A stretch of 35,088 nt of DNA from a virus. Below the pieces are notes generated by a model. That model searched no databases and was not told the DNA's origin. It was given only the letters and a program-made list of their open reading frames with translations. Location of the stretch: positions 1 to 35,088 of IMG/VR virus record IMGVR_UViG_3300044821_000088. One strand, 5' to 3'. Both the position numbers and the translations under genes were made by a program. Below are positions 12,638 through 20,177 of this stretch, one piece after another. Numbering within the stretch: position 1 is the first letter of the stretch; each line of letters begins with the position of its first letter.

Positions 12638-12873
12638 GCACGCCCGAGAAGATGGCGGCGCAGCGGTGGGACTACGTGGAATTCCTAGAGTGGCGCGACA
12701 AGGAGGCGGGCAAGATCATGCCGGCGCATCGGGCGGCCTACGAGATCAAGGCGCGCATTCGGAAACTGCGCATCTCGGCCGCGCGTCGCGGGACCAGCAT
12801 CGACGGGCGCGACGACTTCGACGCCTACGTGGCCGAGCACGGCCGCGGCGCGAAGACGGGGCCGCTCAAGTAG
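12634..12873 (+). CDS. 79-residue basic helical protein
   Basis: The frame MSTPEKMAAQRWDYVEFLEW is followed by a Lys/Arg-rich helix (EIKARIRKLRISAARRG) and an acidic DGRDDFDAYVAEHG. I chose TTG at 12634 because TTGA overlaps the previous stop, matching the pattern of neighbours; GTG at 12613 or 12619 and ATG at 12652 are alternatives. Unknown function; the basic helix could touch nucleic acid. Confidence 0.45.
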   Translation: MSTPEKMAAQRWDYVEFLEWRDKEAGKIMPAHRAAYEIKARIRKLRISAARRGTSIDGRDDFDAYVAEHGRGAKTGPLK

Positions 12874-13068
12874 GTGGCGCCGCGCTCGAAAGAGGTCTGC
12901 CTGTACGGCCACCCGTTCACCGAGGACAACGTCATCTGGCGCAACCGGCGGCACTTCGCGAAGCGGCGAGGCGAGTGGACGCGCTACCGGGTGCGCTGCT
13001 GCCGGCGGTGCTTCCGGCTGCGCAAGCGGCTGTCGGCCGAGCGGCGCCGCCGCGCTACCCCATCTTGA
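12874..13068 (+). CDS. small Cys/His and Arg-rich protein, HNH-like zinc fold
   Basis: The 64-residue product reads MAPRSKEVCLYGHPFTEDNV and IWRNRRHFAKRRGEWTRYRV, then CCRRCFRLRKRL. The C-x2-GHPF...N...C-x2-C arrangement is typical of the tiny zinc proteins related to phage HNH endonuclease metal sites, though the catalytic HNH residues are not complete. GTG start directly after the upstream TAG. Its last 14 bases overlap the 3' end of the convergent portal gene. Confidence 0.5.
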   Translation: MAPRSKEVCLYGHPFTEDNVIWRNRRHFAKRRGEWTRYRVRCCRRCFRLRKRLSAERRRRATPS

Positions 13069-15196
13069 GACGGCGCCTGGCCTTGCTCAGCGTCTTGTAG
13101 GGGCCACCGATCCGCTTGCCGTCGCGCATGACCAGCCACCCGGTGCCGTCGTGCTTGAAGGTGTCGCCGGCCATCCCGTCGGCGATGGTAGCGGTCGAGC
13201 TTGGCTCATTCACCACGTTCGCGTCCGGGTTCGCCGCCTTCCACTGGCTGAAGATGGTCTCAACGCCCTTGGCCATCGTCGCCTGACCGTCGGTCATCGG
13301 CGCCTTGGGGCCGTTCATGTGGATCACGCAGTCGGCGGTCACGAGGCCGGAGCGCAAGCCGCGCGCGGTCTGCACGCCTTCGATCACGTGCTTCGCTCCG
13401 ATGGCCCGCTGGCGGGCCGCAATGCTCGCCGGGGTCTGGTCCCAGTTGACGCCGCCTTCCGCCTCGGCGTCGCCGGTCAGCAGATCGTCGGTCGAGAACA
13501 CCGGGCGATCCTTCGCAAAGCTGGCGAGGGTCGTCTTTCCGTGTTTCGGGCCGCCGACGATGACGATGCTGCCGTGCGCGTCGAGGCAGTCCTGAAACCA
13601 TTTCGGGCAGGTCGTCGGCGCCGCGCTGTCGCCTGACTCCTTGGTCAACTGGCGCTCGCGCGAGACCTCGGCGGGGGCCGGCACATCCTTCGTGTTTGCG
13701 GCGGTGGCCGGTGGATTCGCGCCCTGGTTGGCGCTCGGCGCCGCGGCGGCTGCACCGGGAGCGAGGGGCTGGCCCGTCTTCGGATCGAAGTTGGCCGCCG
13801 GCGCGTTCGCTTCCTTCTCGGCCGCCTCGGCTTCCTGGTCGTCCTTCTCCTCGGCCTCTTCGACGTCCTCGTCCTCCATCGTGCGATAGACGCCGCGGTC
13901 CTTCAGTTCACGCGCGGCGAGCCCGCGGGAGACGACGCCGGCCGTGAGGTAGACGCCGTCCATCGTGCTCCGGTTCATGTCGCGCGTGGACGCCTCGACG
14001 TCGGACATCTGCCATAGTGGGTTGAAGGTGAGTTCGAAGCCCTCGGGCAGGCCGCCGAGAGCCGAGCGCACCAGCACCTCGTACAGGCGCATCAGCGGGG
14101 CGTGGAGCTTCGACTCCTGGTCACCGGCCAGGCGGTCGTAGTAGTTCCGAATATCCGCTTCGCCCGTGCTCGAGAGGCCGGCGGGGGACTGCCCGAAAAG
14201 ACGCGTGGTCGGAATGTCCGCGGCGCCCGACACGTCGATCATGAAGCGCACGAGGATCGCCTCCACGCCGCTGAACTGGCTGACCTTCTGCTGCCACGTC
14301 TCTTTCTCGGAGTCGAGCAACAGCGCCTTGTTCAGGGACTTGTTCATCATCCCAAGCTGGTACCGCTGCGCGATCTTCGAGTCCTGGCCGTTCATCGAGA
14401 GGGCTTGGACGAGGCCCTTGATCGAGATGATATCGACGTTGGCCTCGTGGAGCATCGAGCCGGCAGCGGAGCATGCGCCGTCGTAGTTCTGAACCGCGTT
14501 CAGGACGTGGAAAAGTTCGCTGTCGTCCCACATCGCGTTCTGCCGCCACTGGTAGTAGGGGAGTTCGCGGCCGGGCCAACGGACGACGCGCGTCCAGTGG
14601 ACCATCTGCCCGCTGTCGGCGATCGTGTACATGACCGGCTTGTTGTAGTTCGGCGAGGTGAGGTCCTGCTCGACGTCGACCACCGACGGGAAGCGCCAGC
14701 GGTCGAGCGTCACGAGGTTCAACAGCGAGCCCTTCTTGATCGAGTCGAGGTCCAGGGGCTGGGCCATGTCCTGGCCGTCGATCACCATGATCGTGCAGGC
14801 GCCGCCGTAGAGCCGCCCCCATTTCATCCCGGTGCGGACGCGCTGGCGAAACTCGAGGGCCTTCTCGGCGGCGTAGATGGCGTTCGCGTCCTTGTCGCCC
14901 TTGTCGCGCCCGTCCCAGGTGAGCGAGACCCACTCGCGGGTCATGTCCGCGACCGGCACGTCGACGATCTTGCCGGCGATCCAGGAGCCGCGGTACATGG
15001 CGTCCAGTTGAAGCTGGACCATCTGGATCGGGACGGCGTAGGTGCTGTACGCATTCTTGTCGCTGCTCGAGCCGAGCGCGCTGACCAGGTTCAGGAATCC
15101 GTCCATCGCTTCCTTCGGCGACGCGGGCGGCTTCCCGTCGGCGGCGGACACGGGACCGGCGGGCTGGACGATCTTCGGCGGGCGGCGCTTGCTCAT
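13055..15196 (-). CDS. portal protein (DUF1073-like) fused to a P-loop kinase-like domain
   Basis: The 713-residue protein has two parts. Residues about 30-440 resemble the DUF1073 portal family: AVPIQMVQLQLDAMYRGSWI, DVPVADMTREW, MKWGRLYGGACTIMV, IPTTRLFGQSPAGLSSTGE and DIRNYYDRLAG. This part should form the dodecameric DNA gate and the docking ring for TerL. After an acidic then Ala/Pro-rich linker (440-525) comes a second domain. It has a Walker A, IVIVGGPKHGKTT (544-556), STDD at 568-571 where P-loop kinases place substrate-binding residues, and KHVIEGVQTARGL near 602-614. The last residues, GWLVMRDGKRIGGPYKTL, form a short beta unit seen at ends of phage proteins. Most family portals end near 450-550 residues. 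The gene runs against all neighbouring head genes. Confidence 0.8.
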   Translation of the reverse strand: MSKRRPPKIVQPAGPVSAADGKPPASPKEAMDGFLNLVSALGSSSDKNAYSTYAVPIQMVQLQLDAMYRGSWIAGKIVDVPVADMTREWVSLTWDGRDKGDKDANAIYAAEKALEFRQRVRTGMKWGRLYGGACTIMVIDGQDMAQPLDLDSIKKGSLLNLVTLDRWRFPSVVDVEQDLTSPNYNKPVMYTIADSGQMVHWTRVVRWPGRELPYYQWRQNAMWDDSELFHVLNAVQNYDGACSAAGSMLHEANVDIISIKGLVQALSMNGQDSKIAQRYQLGMMNKSLNKALLLDSEKETWQQKVSQFSGVEAILVRFMIDVSGAADIPTTRLFGQSPAGLSSTGEADIRNYYDRLAGDQESKLHAPLMRLYEVLVRSALGGLPEGFELTFNPLWQMSDVEASTRDMNRSTMDGVYLTAGVVSRGLAARELKDRGVYRTMEDEDVEEAEEKDDQEAEAAEKEANAPAANFDPKTGQPLAPGAAAAAPSANQGANPPATAANTKDVPAPAEVSRERQLTKESGDSAAPTTCPKWFQDCLDAHGSIVIVGGPKHGKTTLASFAKDRPVFSTDDLLTGDAEAEGGVNWDQTPASIAARQRAIGAKHVIEGVQTARGLRSGLVTADCVIHMNGPKAPMTDGQATMAKGVETIFSQWKAANPDANVVNEPSSTATIADGMAGDTFKHDGTGWLVMRDGKRIGGPYKTLSKARRRLKMG

Positions 15197-15226
15197 GCCC
15201 TACGGTAGCGCGAGCGGCGCGTGCAG

Positions 15227-15403
15227 TCAGGACGCGCGCACGAGGTGGCCGAGCCCTTCGGCGCGCAGGGCGGCCTCGATGCGCTCACGCACGCCCGCCC
15301 GGGTCGGCTCGCCTCGGATCACCTTGCGCACGGTTCGGACGTCGGCGTTCGCGGCGGCCGCCACCCGGACGACCCTGTGATTCGCCGCTGTTGGAATCTT
15401 CAT
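15227..15403 (-). CDS. small LacI-type HTH DNA-binding regulator
   Basis: The 58-residue product starts MKIPTAANHRVVRVAAAANA and continues DVRTVRKVIRGEPTRAGVRE then RIEAALRAEGLG. VAAAANADVRTVRKVIRGE fits a LacI/TetR-style helix-turn-helix with its recognition helix near residues 22-32, and nothing else is present. It would bind DNA as a dimer. It lies just upstream of, and in line with, the portal gene, and diverges from the protease gene, so it could regulate either. A CTCAAAT-N10-ATTTGAG inverted repeat in the divergent region is a candidate operator. The longer minus frame from 15526 is ignored because it would run through that operator and the neighbouring start. Confidence 0.6.
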   Translation of the reverse strand: MKIPTAANHRVVRVAAAANADVRTVRKVIRGEPTRAGVRERIEAALRAEGLGHLVRAS

Positions 15404-15437
15404 GTTCCCATGATGGAAGCATGAAGCATGCAAGTCG

Positions 15438-15461
15438 CTCAAATACCGCTTGCGATTTGAG
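15438..15461. promoter_or_regulatory. operator-like inverted repeat
   Basis: CTCAAAT (15438-15444) and ATTTGAG (15455-15461) form perfect 7-bp arms with half-site centres 17 bp apart, suitable for a dimeric HTH protein. It lies between the HTH gene (minus) and the protease gene (plus). Just beside it are a tandem GAAGCAT repeat (15417-15430) and four CATG tetramers at 15401, 15409, 15420 and 15427. Confidence 0.4.
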
Positions 15462-15494
15462 GTTTTCGTCACCAGCGCCGAACACTCTGGGGGA

Positions 15495-16703
15495 ATGGGC
15501 ACCCGAATTTCTGTAGTCGACCTCATCGGATTGACCTCGCGGTCAATCGACGAAGACGGCTACATGAGCGCGCCGGCGGTCATCTCGACCTCGGACAACG
15601 TGCAGAAGTACCGGGCCGCCGACCTGGGTCTGACCGACCGACCGCCCGACGAGATGGTCGGGCTCTACCGGCCGACCGACGAGGTCATGGATCCCGAGAC
15701 GCTGGCCAGCTTCGACGGCAAGCCGATCACCATGAACCACCCGCAGGGGGGCGTCAGCGCGAAGAACTGGAAGCAGGTCGCGATCGGCGACGTCCACGAC
15801 GTGAAGGCCGCCGGCAAGAACACGGCGGCGCGTGTCGTCATTCGGGACTCGTATTCGGTCGGGCGCATCGCGAGCGGCAAGTCGGCGCTGTCGTGCGGCT
15901 ACAGCTTCGACCTCGATCTGACCCCCGGGGTGGCCAGCGACGGGACGCCCTACATCGGAGTTCAGCGGAAAATCCGCGGAAACCACACCGCGATCGTCGA
16001 CGTCCCCCGTGGTGGGCCGGTCTGTCGAATCGCCGACAACGCAGAGGAGAAGCCCATGGCGCTACGGAAGCTGGTACTGGACGGGATCGCGGTCGAGGTC
16101 GAGGACCGAGACGCGACCATCATCGAGAAGGCGATCGCCGTCGCTGACGCCGCCACGAAGGCCGCGCAGGACGCCGCGACCCAGGCGGGACAGGCCCTGG
16201 CGAAGGCCCAGGCCGACCTCGCCACCGAGCAGGCGAAGACGACCAAGCTGGTCGCCGACCACGCCGCCGCGCTCGCCGAGGTGACCGCCAAGATCCCGAC
16301 GCCGGCCCAACTCCAGGCGATGGCGACCGAGCTTTCGGTCGTCGTGGGAGACGCCGCCAAGCTGGCCCCCGCCGTGGTGCCCGCCGGCAAGTCGGCGCAC
16401 GCCATCCGCACCGAGACGCTGGCCGCCATCGTGGCCGACGGGGCCTCGACGGTGCGCCCGGTGGTGCTGGCCGTCCTCGCCGGCGTCGACGTCGCCAAGG
16501 CCGAGCCCGGCTCGGTCAAGGCCGCGTTCGACGCGTGCGTGGCCGCCGGGGCCGTGAAGGTCTCGGACGCCGCCGCGATCAACGCGCACAACGGCCGCGC
16601 GCTGTCGGTCGCCGGCTCGAGCGGGACCGCCCCCGCCAAGCTCACCGGCCGCGCGCTGGCGATGGCCAACATGCGAACCGCCGGCAATCCCGCCAAGGCG
16701 TAG
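15495..16703 (+). CDS. prohead protease/scaffold, DUF2213-like
   Basis: Of the 402 residues, about 1-190 resemble the DUF2213 family. DEDGYMSAPAVIS and a PTDEVMDPETLASFDGKPIT stretch are present. The MNHPQGG and VGRIASGKSALSCGYSF blocks are typical of the family's putative serine-type protease core. RKIRGNHTAIVDVPRGG follows. Residues about 195-265 are an Ala/Lys/Asp coiled coil, as expected of a scaffold that is digested during head maturation. The C-terminal Ala/Val-rich part ends GRALAMANMRT. I place the start at ATG 15495; a TTG at 15450 would also be in frame but lies in the operator-like site. It sits just before decoration and capsid genes, the usual position. Confidence 0.75.
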   Translation: MGTRISVVDLIGLTSRSIDEDGYMSAPAVISTSDNVQKYRAADLGLTDRPPDEMVGLYRPTDEVMDPETLASFDGKPITMNHPQGGVSAKNWKQVAIGDVHDVKAAGKNTAARVVIRDSYSVGRIASGKSALSCGYSFDLDLTPGVASDGTPYIGVQRKIRGNHTAIVDVPRGGPVCRIADNAEEKPMALRKLVLDGIAVEVEDRDATIIEKAIAVADAATKAAQDAATQAGQALAKAQADLATEQAKTTKLVADHAAALAEVTAKIPTPAQLQAMATELSVVVGDAAKLAPAVVPAGKSAHAIRTETLAAIVADGASTVRPVVLAVLAGVDVAKAEPGSVKAAFDACVAAGAVKVSDAAAINAHNGRALSVAGSSGTAPAKLTGRALAMANMRTAGNPAKA

Positions 16704-16745
16704 TCGCCGCTCACTCAACGCACACGACAACCAGGAGACACGCAC

Positions 16746-17264
16746 ATGGCAATTCCCTCTCTCGCCACCTACGGTGGCACGCTGCTTCAGCCCGGGTACC
16801 CGGGCCAGGTGTCCGAAGGCGGCCCGAACGTCATCAGGTCGATGATCAACGCGAACGCCACCGGCGTCGACTTCGGCGTTGCCGTGGGTCGCGTCGCCGG
16901 CACCGCGTTCGGGCAGACCGACAAGTGCTGCGCAATCGTGACCGGCTCGGAAATCGTCCAGGGCATCTCGGTTCGAAACCCCGCGCCGCTCGTTGCCCCG
17001 GCCGCCGGCGGCAACAACTCGGTGCTCTACGCGCAGAACACCCCGGTCCCGGTCATGACCTTCGGAGTCATTACGGTTCTCGCCGGTGAGACCGTGGCCG
17101 AGGGCGACACCGTCCTGTTCATCACGGCCTCTCAGCAGTTCGGGTCCGTGCAGACGGGGGCCCTCGCCGGCACCACCCGCATCGCGGTCCCCACCGCCAT
17201 CTGGCTCGACCCCGCGACCGTGGGCAATCCCGCCCGCATCCGCATCACCGCTTCCGGCACCTAA
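16746..17264 (+). CDS. capsid decoration (cement) protein
   Basis: The 172-residue protein is beta-rich and resembles phage structural cement/DUF2190-like proteins. It has IRSMINANATGVDFGVAVGR, then VTGSEIVQGISVR and MTFGVITVLAGETVAEGDTV, then a run of short strands ending ARIRITASG. Such proteins trimerise on the capsid surface and lock the expanded head. The gene lies between the protease/scaffold and the major capsid gene, the common order. ATG has GGAGA upstream. Confidence 0.7.
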   Translation: MAIPSLATYGGTLLQPGYPGQVSEGGPNVIRSMINANATGVDFGVAVGRVAGTAFGQTDKCCAIVTGSEIVQGISVRNPAPLVAPAAGGNNSVLYAQNTPVPVMTFGVITVLAGETVAEGDTVLFITASQQFGSVQTGALAGTTRIAVPTAIWLDPATVGNPARIRITASGT

Positions 17265-17295
17265 CCCGTCAACCGCAAACCAAAGGACAACGAAC

Positions 17296-18345
17296 ATGCT
17301 CATTTCCACGGTGGACGGGGAGACTCAGCAGCCCGTCACTTTCGAAGCCGACGACAACCGCGTCGCGCAACTCAATCACTTCGTCATGTCGAATCCCGAC
17401 ATCCTCGGGATGGGAAGATGGTCCGCCTTCGGCAAGAAGGCGAGCGACGCCGTCGAAGCGCAGGCGTTCGCGGTCTCGCAGCTTGCCTTTGTCGAGCAGA
17501 AGACGTACGAGAAGCAGTACGCGCCGCTCACCTACCAGACGCTGCTGGGGAACACCATCAGCTATGCGGACGGCGAATGGGCGCAGTCGATCGAGTACCA
17601 GATCGTCGACTACGTCGGGCAGGGGAAGCGCATCTCCGGCATGGCCCAGGATCTTCCCGAGGTCGACGTGGCCTACGCCCGCAAGATGTTCGCGGTCGCG
17701 CAGGGCGGCATCCAGTACAGCTACACCACGGAAGATCTCCGGGTGTCGGCGTACCTCCAGCGCCCGCTGCCGATCACGAAGCTGAAGGCCGCCAACATGG
17801 CGTACCTTCGCCACCTGAACACGGTGGCGCTCACCGGCGAGGCGTCGTCCGGGTTCACCGGGCTGTTCAACAACGCCTCGGTGGTCTCGAGCTTCACGTC
17901 ATCGGTCGCGGTGCCCTGGAGCACGACCGCGACCTCCGACCAGATCATCGCGGACGTCGTCGCGGCGGTCGCGTCGATCATGACCGCGACGCAGAACAAC
18001 AGCGCCCCGAACTTTCTCGCGGTGTCGATCCCGACCTTCGAGAACTTTCTGAAGCCGCGCAGCACCGTCAGCGACACGACCACCCTGGCGTTTCTCCAGG
18101 GCATCTACCCCAACATGAAGATCTTCCCGGTCTTCGAGTTGGCGGGGGCCGGCACCGGCGGCACGCTCAACCGCGCGGTGTTCTTCAACGCCGACGACGA
18201 GAACATGGTCTACCACATCCCGATGCCGCTGCGCTTCCTGGCGCCGCAGTACCTGGGGCTCAAGATCATCGTCCCCGGCGAGTACAAGTACGCCGGGCTC
18301 GAGATCCGGCGCGTCCCCACGGTGGCGTACCGGGACAACACCTAG
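17296..18345 (+). CDS. major capsid protein (DUF2184-like, HK97 fold)
   Basis: The 349-residue protein resembles the DUF2184 family of major capsid proteins. It has SQLAFVEQKTYEKQYAPLTY, then GEWAQSIEYQIVDYVGQGKR, QDLPEVDVAYARKMF, and an HK97-like end with PMPLRFLAPQYLGLKIIVPG. Length is usual for an uncleaved HK97-fold capsid protein without a delta domain, consistent with a separate scaffold gene upstream. The start is at 17296 with AAGGACAAC upstream. Hundreds of copies form the icosahedral shell around the packaged DNA. Confidence 0.85.
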   Translation: MLISTVDGETQQPVTFEADDNRVAQLNHFVMSNPDILGMGRWSAFGKKASDAVEAQAFAVSQLAFVEQKTYEKQYAPLTYQTLLGNTISYADGEWAQSIEYQIVDYVGQGKRISGMAQDLPEVDVAYARKMFAVAQGGIQYSYTTEDLRVSAYLQRPLPITKLKAANMAYLRHLNTVALTGEASSGFTGLFNNASVVSSFTSSVAVPWSTTATSDQIIADVVAAVASIMTATQNNSAPNFLAVSIPTFENFLKPRSTVSDTTTLAFLQGIYPNMKIFPVFELAGAGTGGTLNRAVFFNADDENMVYHIPMPLRFLAPQYLGLKIIVPGEYKYAGLEIRRVPTVAYRDNT

Positions 18346-18359
18346 CAGGAGGTTTTCCC

Positions 18360-18620
18360 ATGTTCGTCAAGAATGACACCGGGGCCGACGTGGTCCTGAC
18401 CGCTCCGCTGCCGGGCATCGACTTCTTCAGTCCGATGGCCGTCACGGTGGGCGGGAGCCACGTGCCCGATCGGATGATCGATGCTCTGATCACCGACGGC
18501 AAGCTGGCGCGCTCCGGGGAGGACGTCATTGTCCCTGCTGCACCCGCGGCGCCAGCGCCGCCCGAGCCGGTCGCGGAGAAGTCTTCGCGGTCGAAGTTCT
18601 CGCCGAAGATCAGCGAGTAA
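18360..18620 (+). CDS. 86-residue head-module protein, probable minor virion protein
   Basis: It starts MFVKNDTGADVVLTAPLPGI, a beta region, and ends with a Pro/Ala linker then KSSRSKFSPKISE. A strong AGGAGG eight bases before the ATG, only 14 bases after the capsid stop, implies high expression. Small proteins in this slot are often decoration or connector-joining proteins in related phages, but no family is recognised. Confidence 0.6.
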   Translation: MFVKNDTGADVVLTAPLPGIDFFSPMAVTVGGSHVPDRMIDALITDGKLARSGEDVIVPAAPAAPAPPEPVAEKSSRSKFSPKISE

Positions 18621-18629
18621 CCCCTAGCC

Positions 18630-18647
18630 GCCGCCCACACGGGCGGC
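18630..18647 (+). terminator. perfect GC hairpin before the tRNA-like RNA
   Basis: GCCGCCC (18630-18636) pairs with GGGCGGC (18641-18647) around ACAC. No T-tract follows. It ends 6 nt before the tRNA-like acceptor at 18654, the same arrangement as the hairpin at 3951. It may reduce read-through from the capsid genes or guide RNA processing. Confidence 0.4.
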
Positions 18648-18653
18648 GCACAT

Positions 18654-18722
18654 CGCGGTGAGCCTTAGGAGGCACCCGGGTCCATACCCCGGAACGAAGC
18701 GGTTCGAATCCGCTCACCGCTA
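18654..18722 (+). tRNA. short tRNA-like RNA, CAT anticodon, initiator-like features
   Basis: A 69-nt cloverleaf can be drawn. The acceptor CGCGGTG/CACCGCT (18654-18660/18715-18721) pairs at positions 2-7 but not 1-72. A 3-bp D-stem GCC/GGC with loop TTAGGA follows. The anticodon stem CCGGG/CCCGG (18676-18680/18688-18692) has a 7-nt loop TCCATAC holding CAT (Met) at 18683-18685. The T-stem AGCGG/CCGCT (18698-18702/18710-18714) encloses loop TTCGAAT. Unpaired 1-72 and GGG:CCC in the anticodon stem are hallmarks of initiator tRNA. Against it: C instead of T before the anticodon, a shrunken D-arm and no encoded CCA. The RNA ends 3 nt before the next gene's ATG. Confidence 0.5.
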
Positions 18723-18725
18723 CAG

Positions 18726-19121
18726 ATGGCCTACACGGCGGCCCAATTCATGATCGACTTCCCGGTCTTCGCCACGGCGAACGCCGCGGACGTGACGCGC
18801 CTGATCTCGCGCGCCGTGAACTACGTCGACGTCACCCGCTTCGATGTTTTCTACAACGAGGCGATGGGGCACCTCGTGGCGCACTTCATGGCGATCGAGA
18901 ACAAGGACACGGCGGTTGGCATCTCTGGCAACGCCGGAGACCTGACCTACAAGTCGGCCAGCGGCGCCAGCGGCGAGGCGCGGGTCGAGCGCGACGCCGC
19001 CAACGTCAGGATGCAGATGACGGACCCGTTCATGCGCACCACGTATGGCCAGCGATACTGCTGGCTGCGCGACAACTTCGCCGGGCTCGGGGGCATGGCG
19101 CCCCCCGCGGACGCGTGCTGA
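18726..19121 (+). CDS. head-tail connector, DUF4054-like
   Basis: The 131-residue product resembles the DUF4054 neck family. An N-terminal FMIDFPVFATANAADVTRLI is followed by ISRAVNYVDVTRFDVFYNEA, a helix with LVAHFMA, and a C-terminal TYGQRYCWLRDNFAG. These proteins form the ring under the portal that closes the head and receives the tail. Start ATG at 18726 has no ribosome site; instead the tRNA-like RNA ends 3 nt upstream. That may mean translation depends on processing or on that structure, or that ribosomes reach it by another route. Confidence 0.75.
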   Translation: MAYTAAQFMIDFPVFATANAADVTRLISRAVNYVDVTRFDVFYNEAMGHLVAHFMAIENKDTAVGISGNAGDLTYKSASGASGEARVERDAANVRMQMTDPFMRTTYGQRYCWLRDNFAGLGGMAPPADAC

Positions 19122-19158
19122 CGTGCTACAGCGGCTCCAATGCGGCAAGGGCGGGACG

Positions 19159-19992
19159 GTGTCGACCTTCTTCACGGGCCGGCGCCCGGTCTCGTGCACG
19201 GTCACGCTCACGAAGAACGACGGCACCGCGTTCGTGTCATCTCAGGCGTGCACGCTCGACCCGGTGAACACGACCCTCACCGCGGCCGCCAACGGCTCCA
19301 CGGGGACCGCCGGCACGCCGACCTCGCAGCTTCAGGTCGCATCGACGACCGGCATGGCGACGCGAAACCGCTACCTCGTCGGCGACGAGGAGGTGACCAT
19401 TAAGCAGGTCATAGACGGGTCCAACGTCCTGCTGTGGAGCCCGGTGATGCGCGACAAGCCGATCGGCACGCCATTCGTCGGGCTCGGCGTCTCGGCGGTC
19501 ATCGCGAACGTTCCTGGCGTCACCGACACGCCGCTGTGGGACTGCTTCGCCATCTTCACGACCGACCAGGGCGACGACCAGACCGAGACGTTGCAGGTCG
19601 TCCAGCGTGTGATCCCGAAGCGCCTGATCTCGGAGATCGACATCCGCAACATCGACCCCAAGCTGGCCGGCTCCCTGTCGGCCGAGCTTGACCTGTTCAT
19701 GGCGTTCGACATAGCCAGGGACCGAATGTTCATCGACCTGGGCGACTCTCAGCGGGCCGACACGTTCCTCGGCGTGGACCATTTCCGCAACCTGTGCGCG
19801 CACCGCTTCTGGCTCGACCGGGAATTTGAGTTCGGGGCCGAGTGGAAAGACCAGTTCGACAAGATCCGGGCCGAGTACGATCGGCTCAAGCGGCAGGTCA
19901 TGGCCGAGACCTCCGAGTTGAACGCCGACGGCACCGCCAGCGCGCCGACGTTCGCGGGGGCCTACCCGTTCATCGACCTGGAGGTGCTGTGA
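19159..19992 (+). CDS. neck/tail-associated protein of unknown function
   Basis: The 277-residue product (from GTG 19159, which has AAGGGCGGG upstream; GTG 19123 is the alternative) is beta-rich at first: VSCTVTLTKNDGTAFVS and a Thr/Ala/Gly stretch. Helical segments follow, such as QVVQRVIPKRLISEIDIRN and QFDKIRAEYDRLKRQVM. It lies between the connector and the tail-terminator-like genes. No catalytic motif is seen. Virion component or assembly factor by position. Confidence 0.55.
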   Translation: MSTFFTGRRPVSCTVTLTKNDGTAFVSSQACTLDPVNTTLTAAANGSTGTAGTPTSQLQVASTTGMATRNRYLVGDEEVTIKQVIDGSNVLLWSPVMRDKPIGTPFVGLGVSAVIANVPGVTDTPLWDCFAIFTTDQGDDQTETLQVVQRVIPKRLISEIDIRNIDPKLAGSLSAELDLFMAFDIARDRMFIDLGDSQRADTFLGVDHFRNLCAHRFWLDREFEFGAEWKDQFDKIRAEYDRLKRQVMAETSELNADGTASAPTFAGAYPFIDLEVL

Positions 19993-20174
19993 TGTTCCCG
20001 CTGCCCCTCGACCAATGGCTCGCTGCGGCGGAATGGGCCAAGCGCCCGCTGCCGGGGTTCGACCGGGCCGGCGGCGGCCCCGCGCACGACTGGCTCGCCC
20101 CGTTCTGCCTCTGCAACGCATGCCAGAACGCCAGGGCTCGCGCTGGCGAGGCGCAAATGCCCGAGACGGACTGA
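19992..20174 (+). CDS. 60-residue protein with CLCNAC motif
   Basis: The ATG overlaps the previous stop by one base, and the product begins MFPLPLDQWLAAAEWAKRPL. The motif CLCNAC near residues 41-46 could bind a metal. The end is Ala/Glu-rich. It may be a minor virion or assembly factor; too short to assign. Confidence 0.45.
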   Translation: MFPLPLDQWLAAAEWAKRPLPGFDRAGGGPAHDWLAPFCLCNACQNARARAGEAQMPETD

Positions 20175-20177
20175 CAC

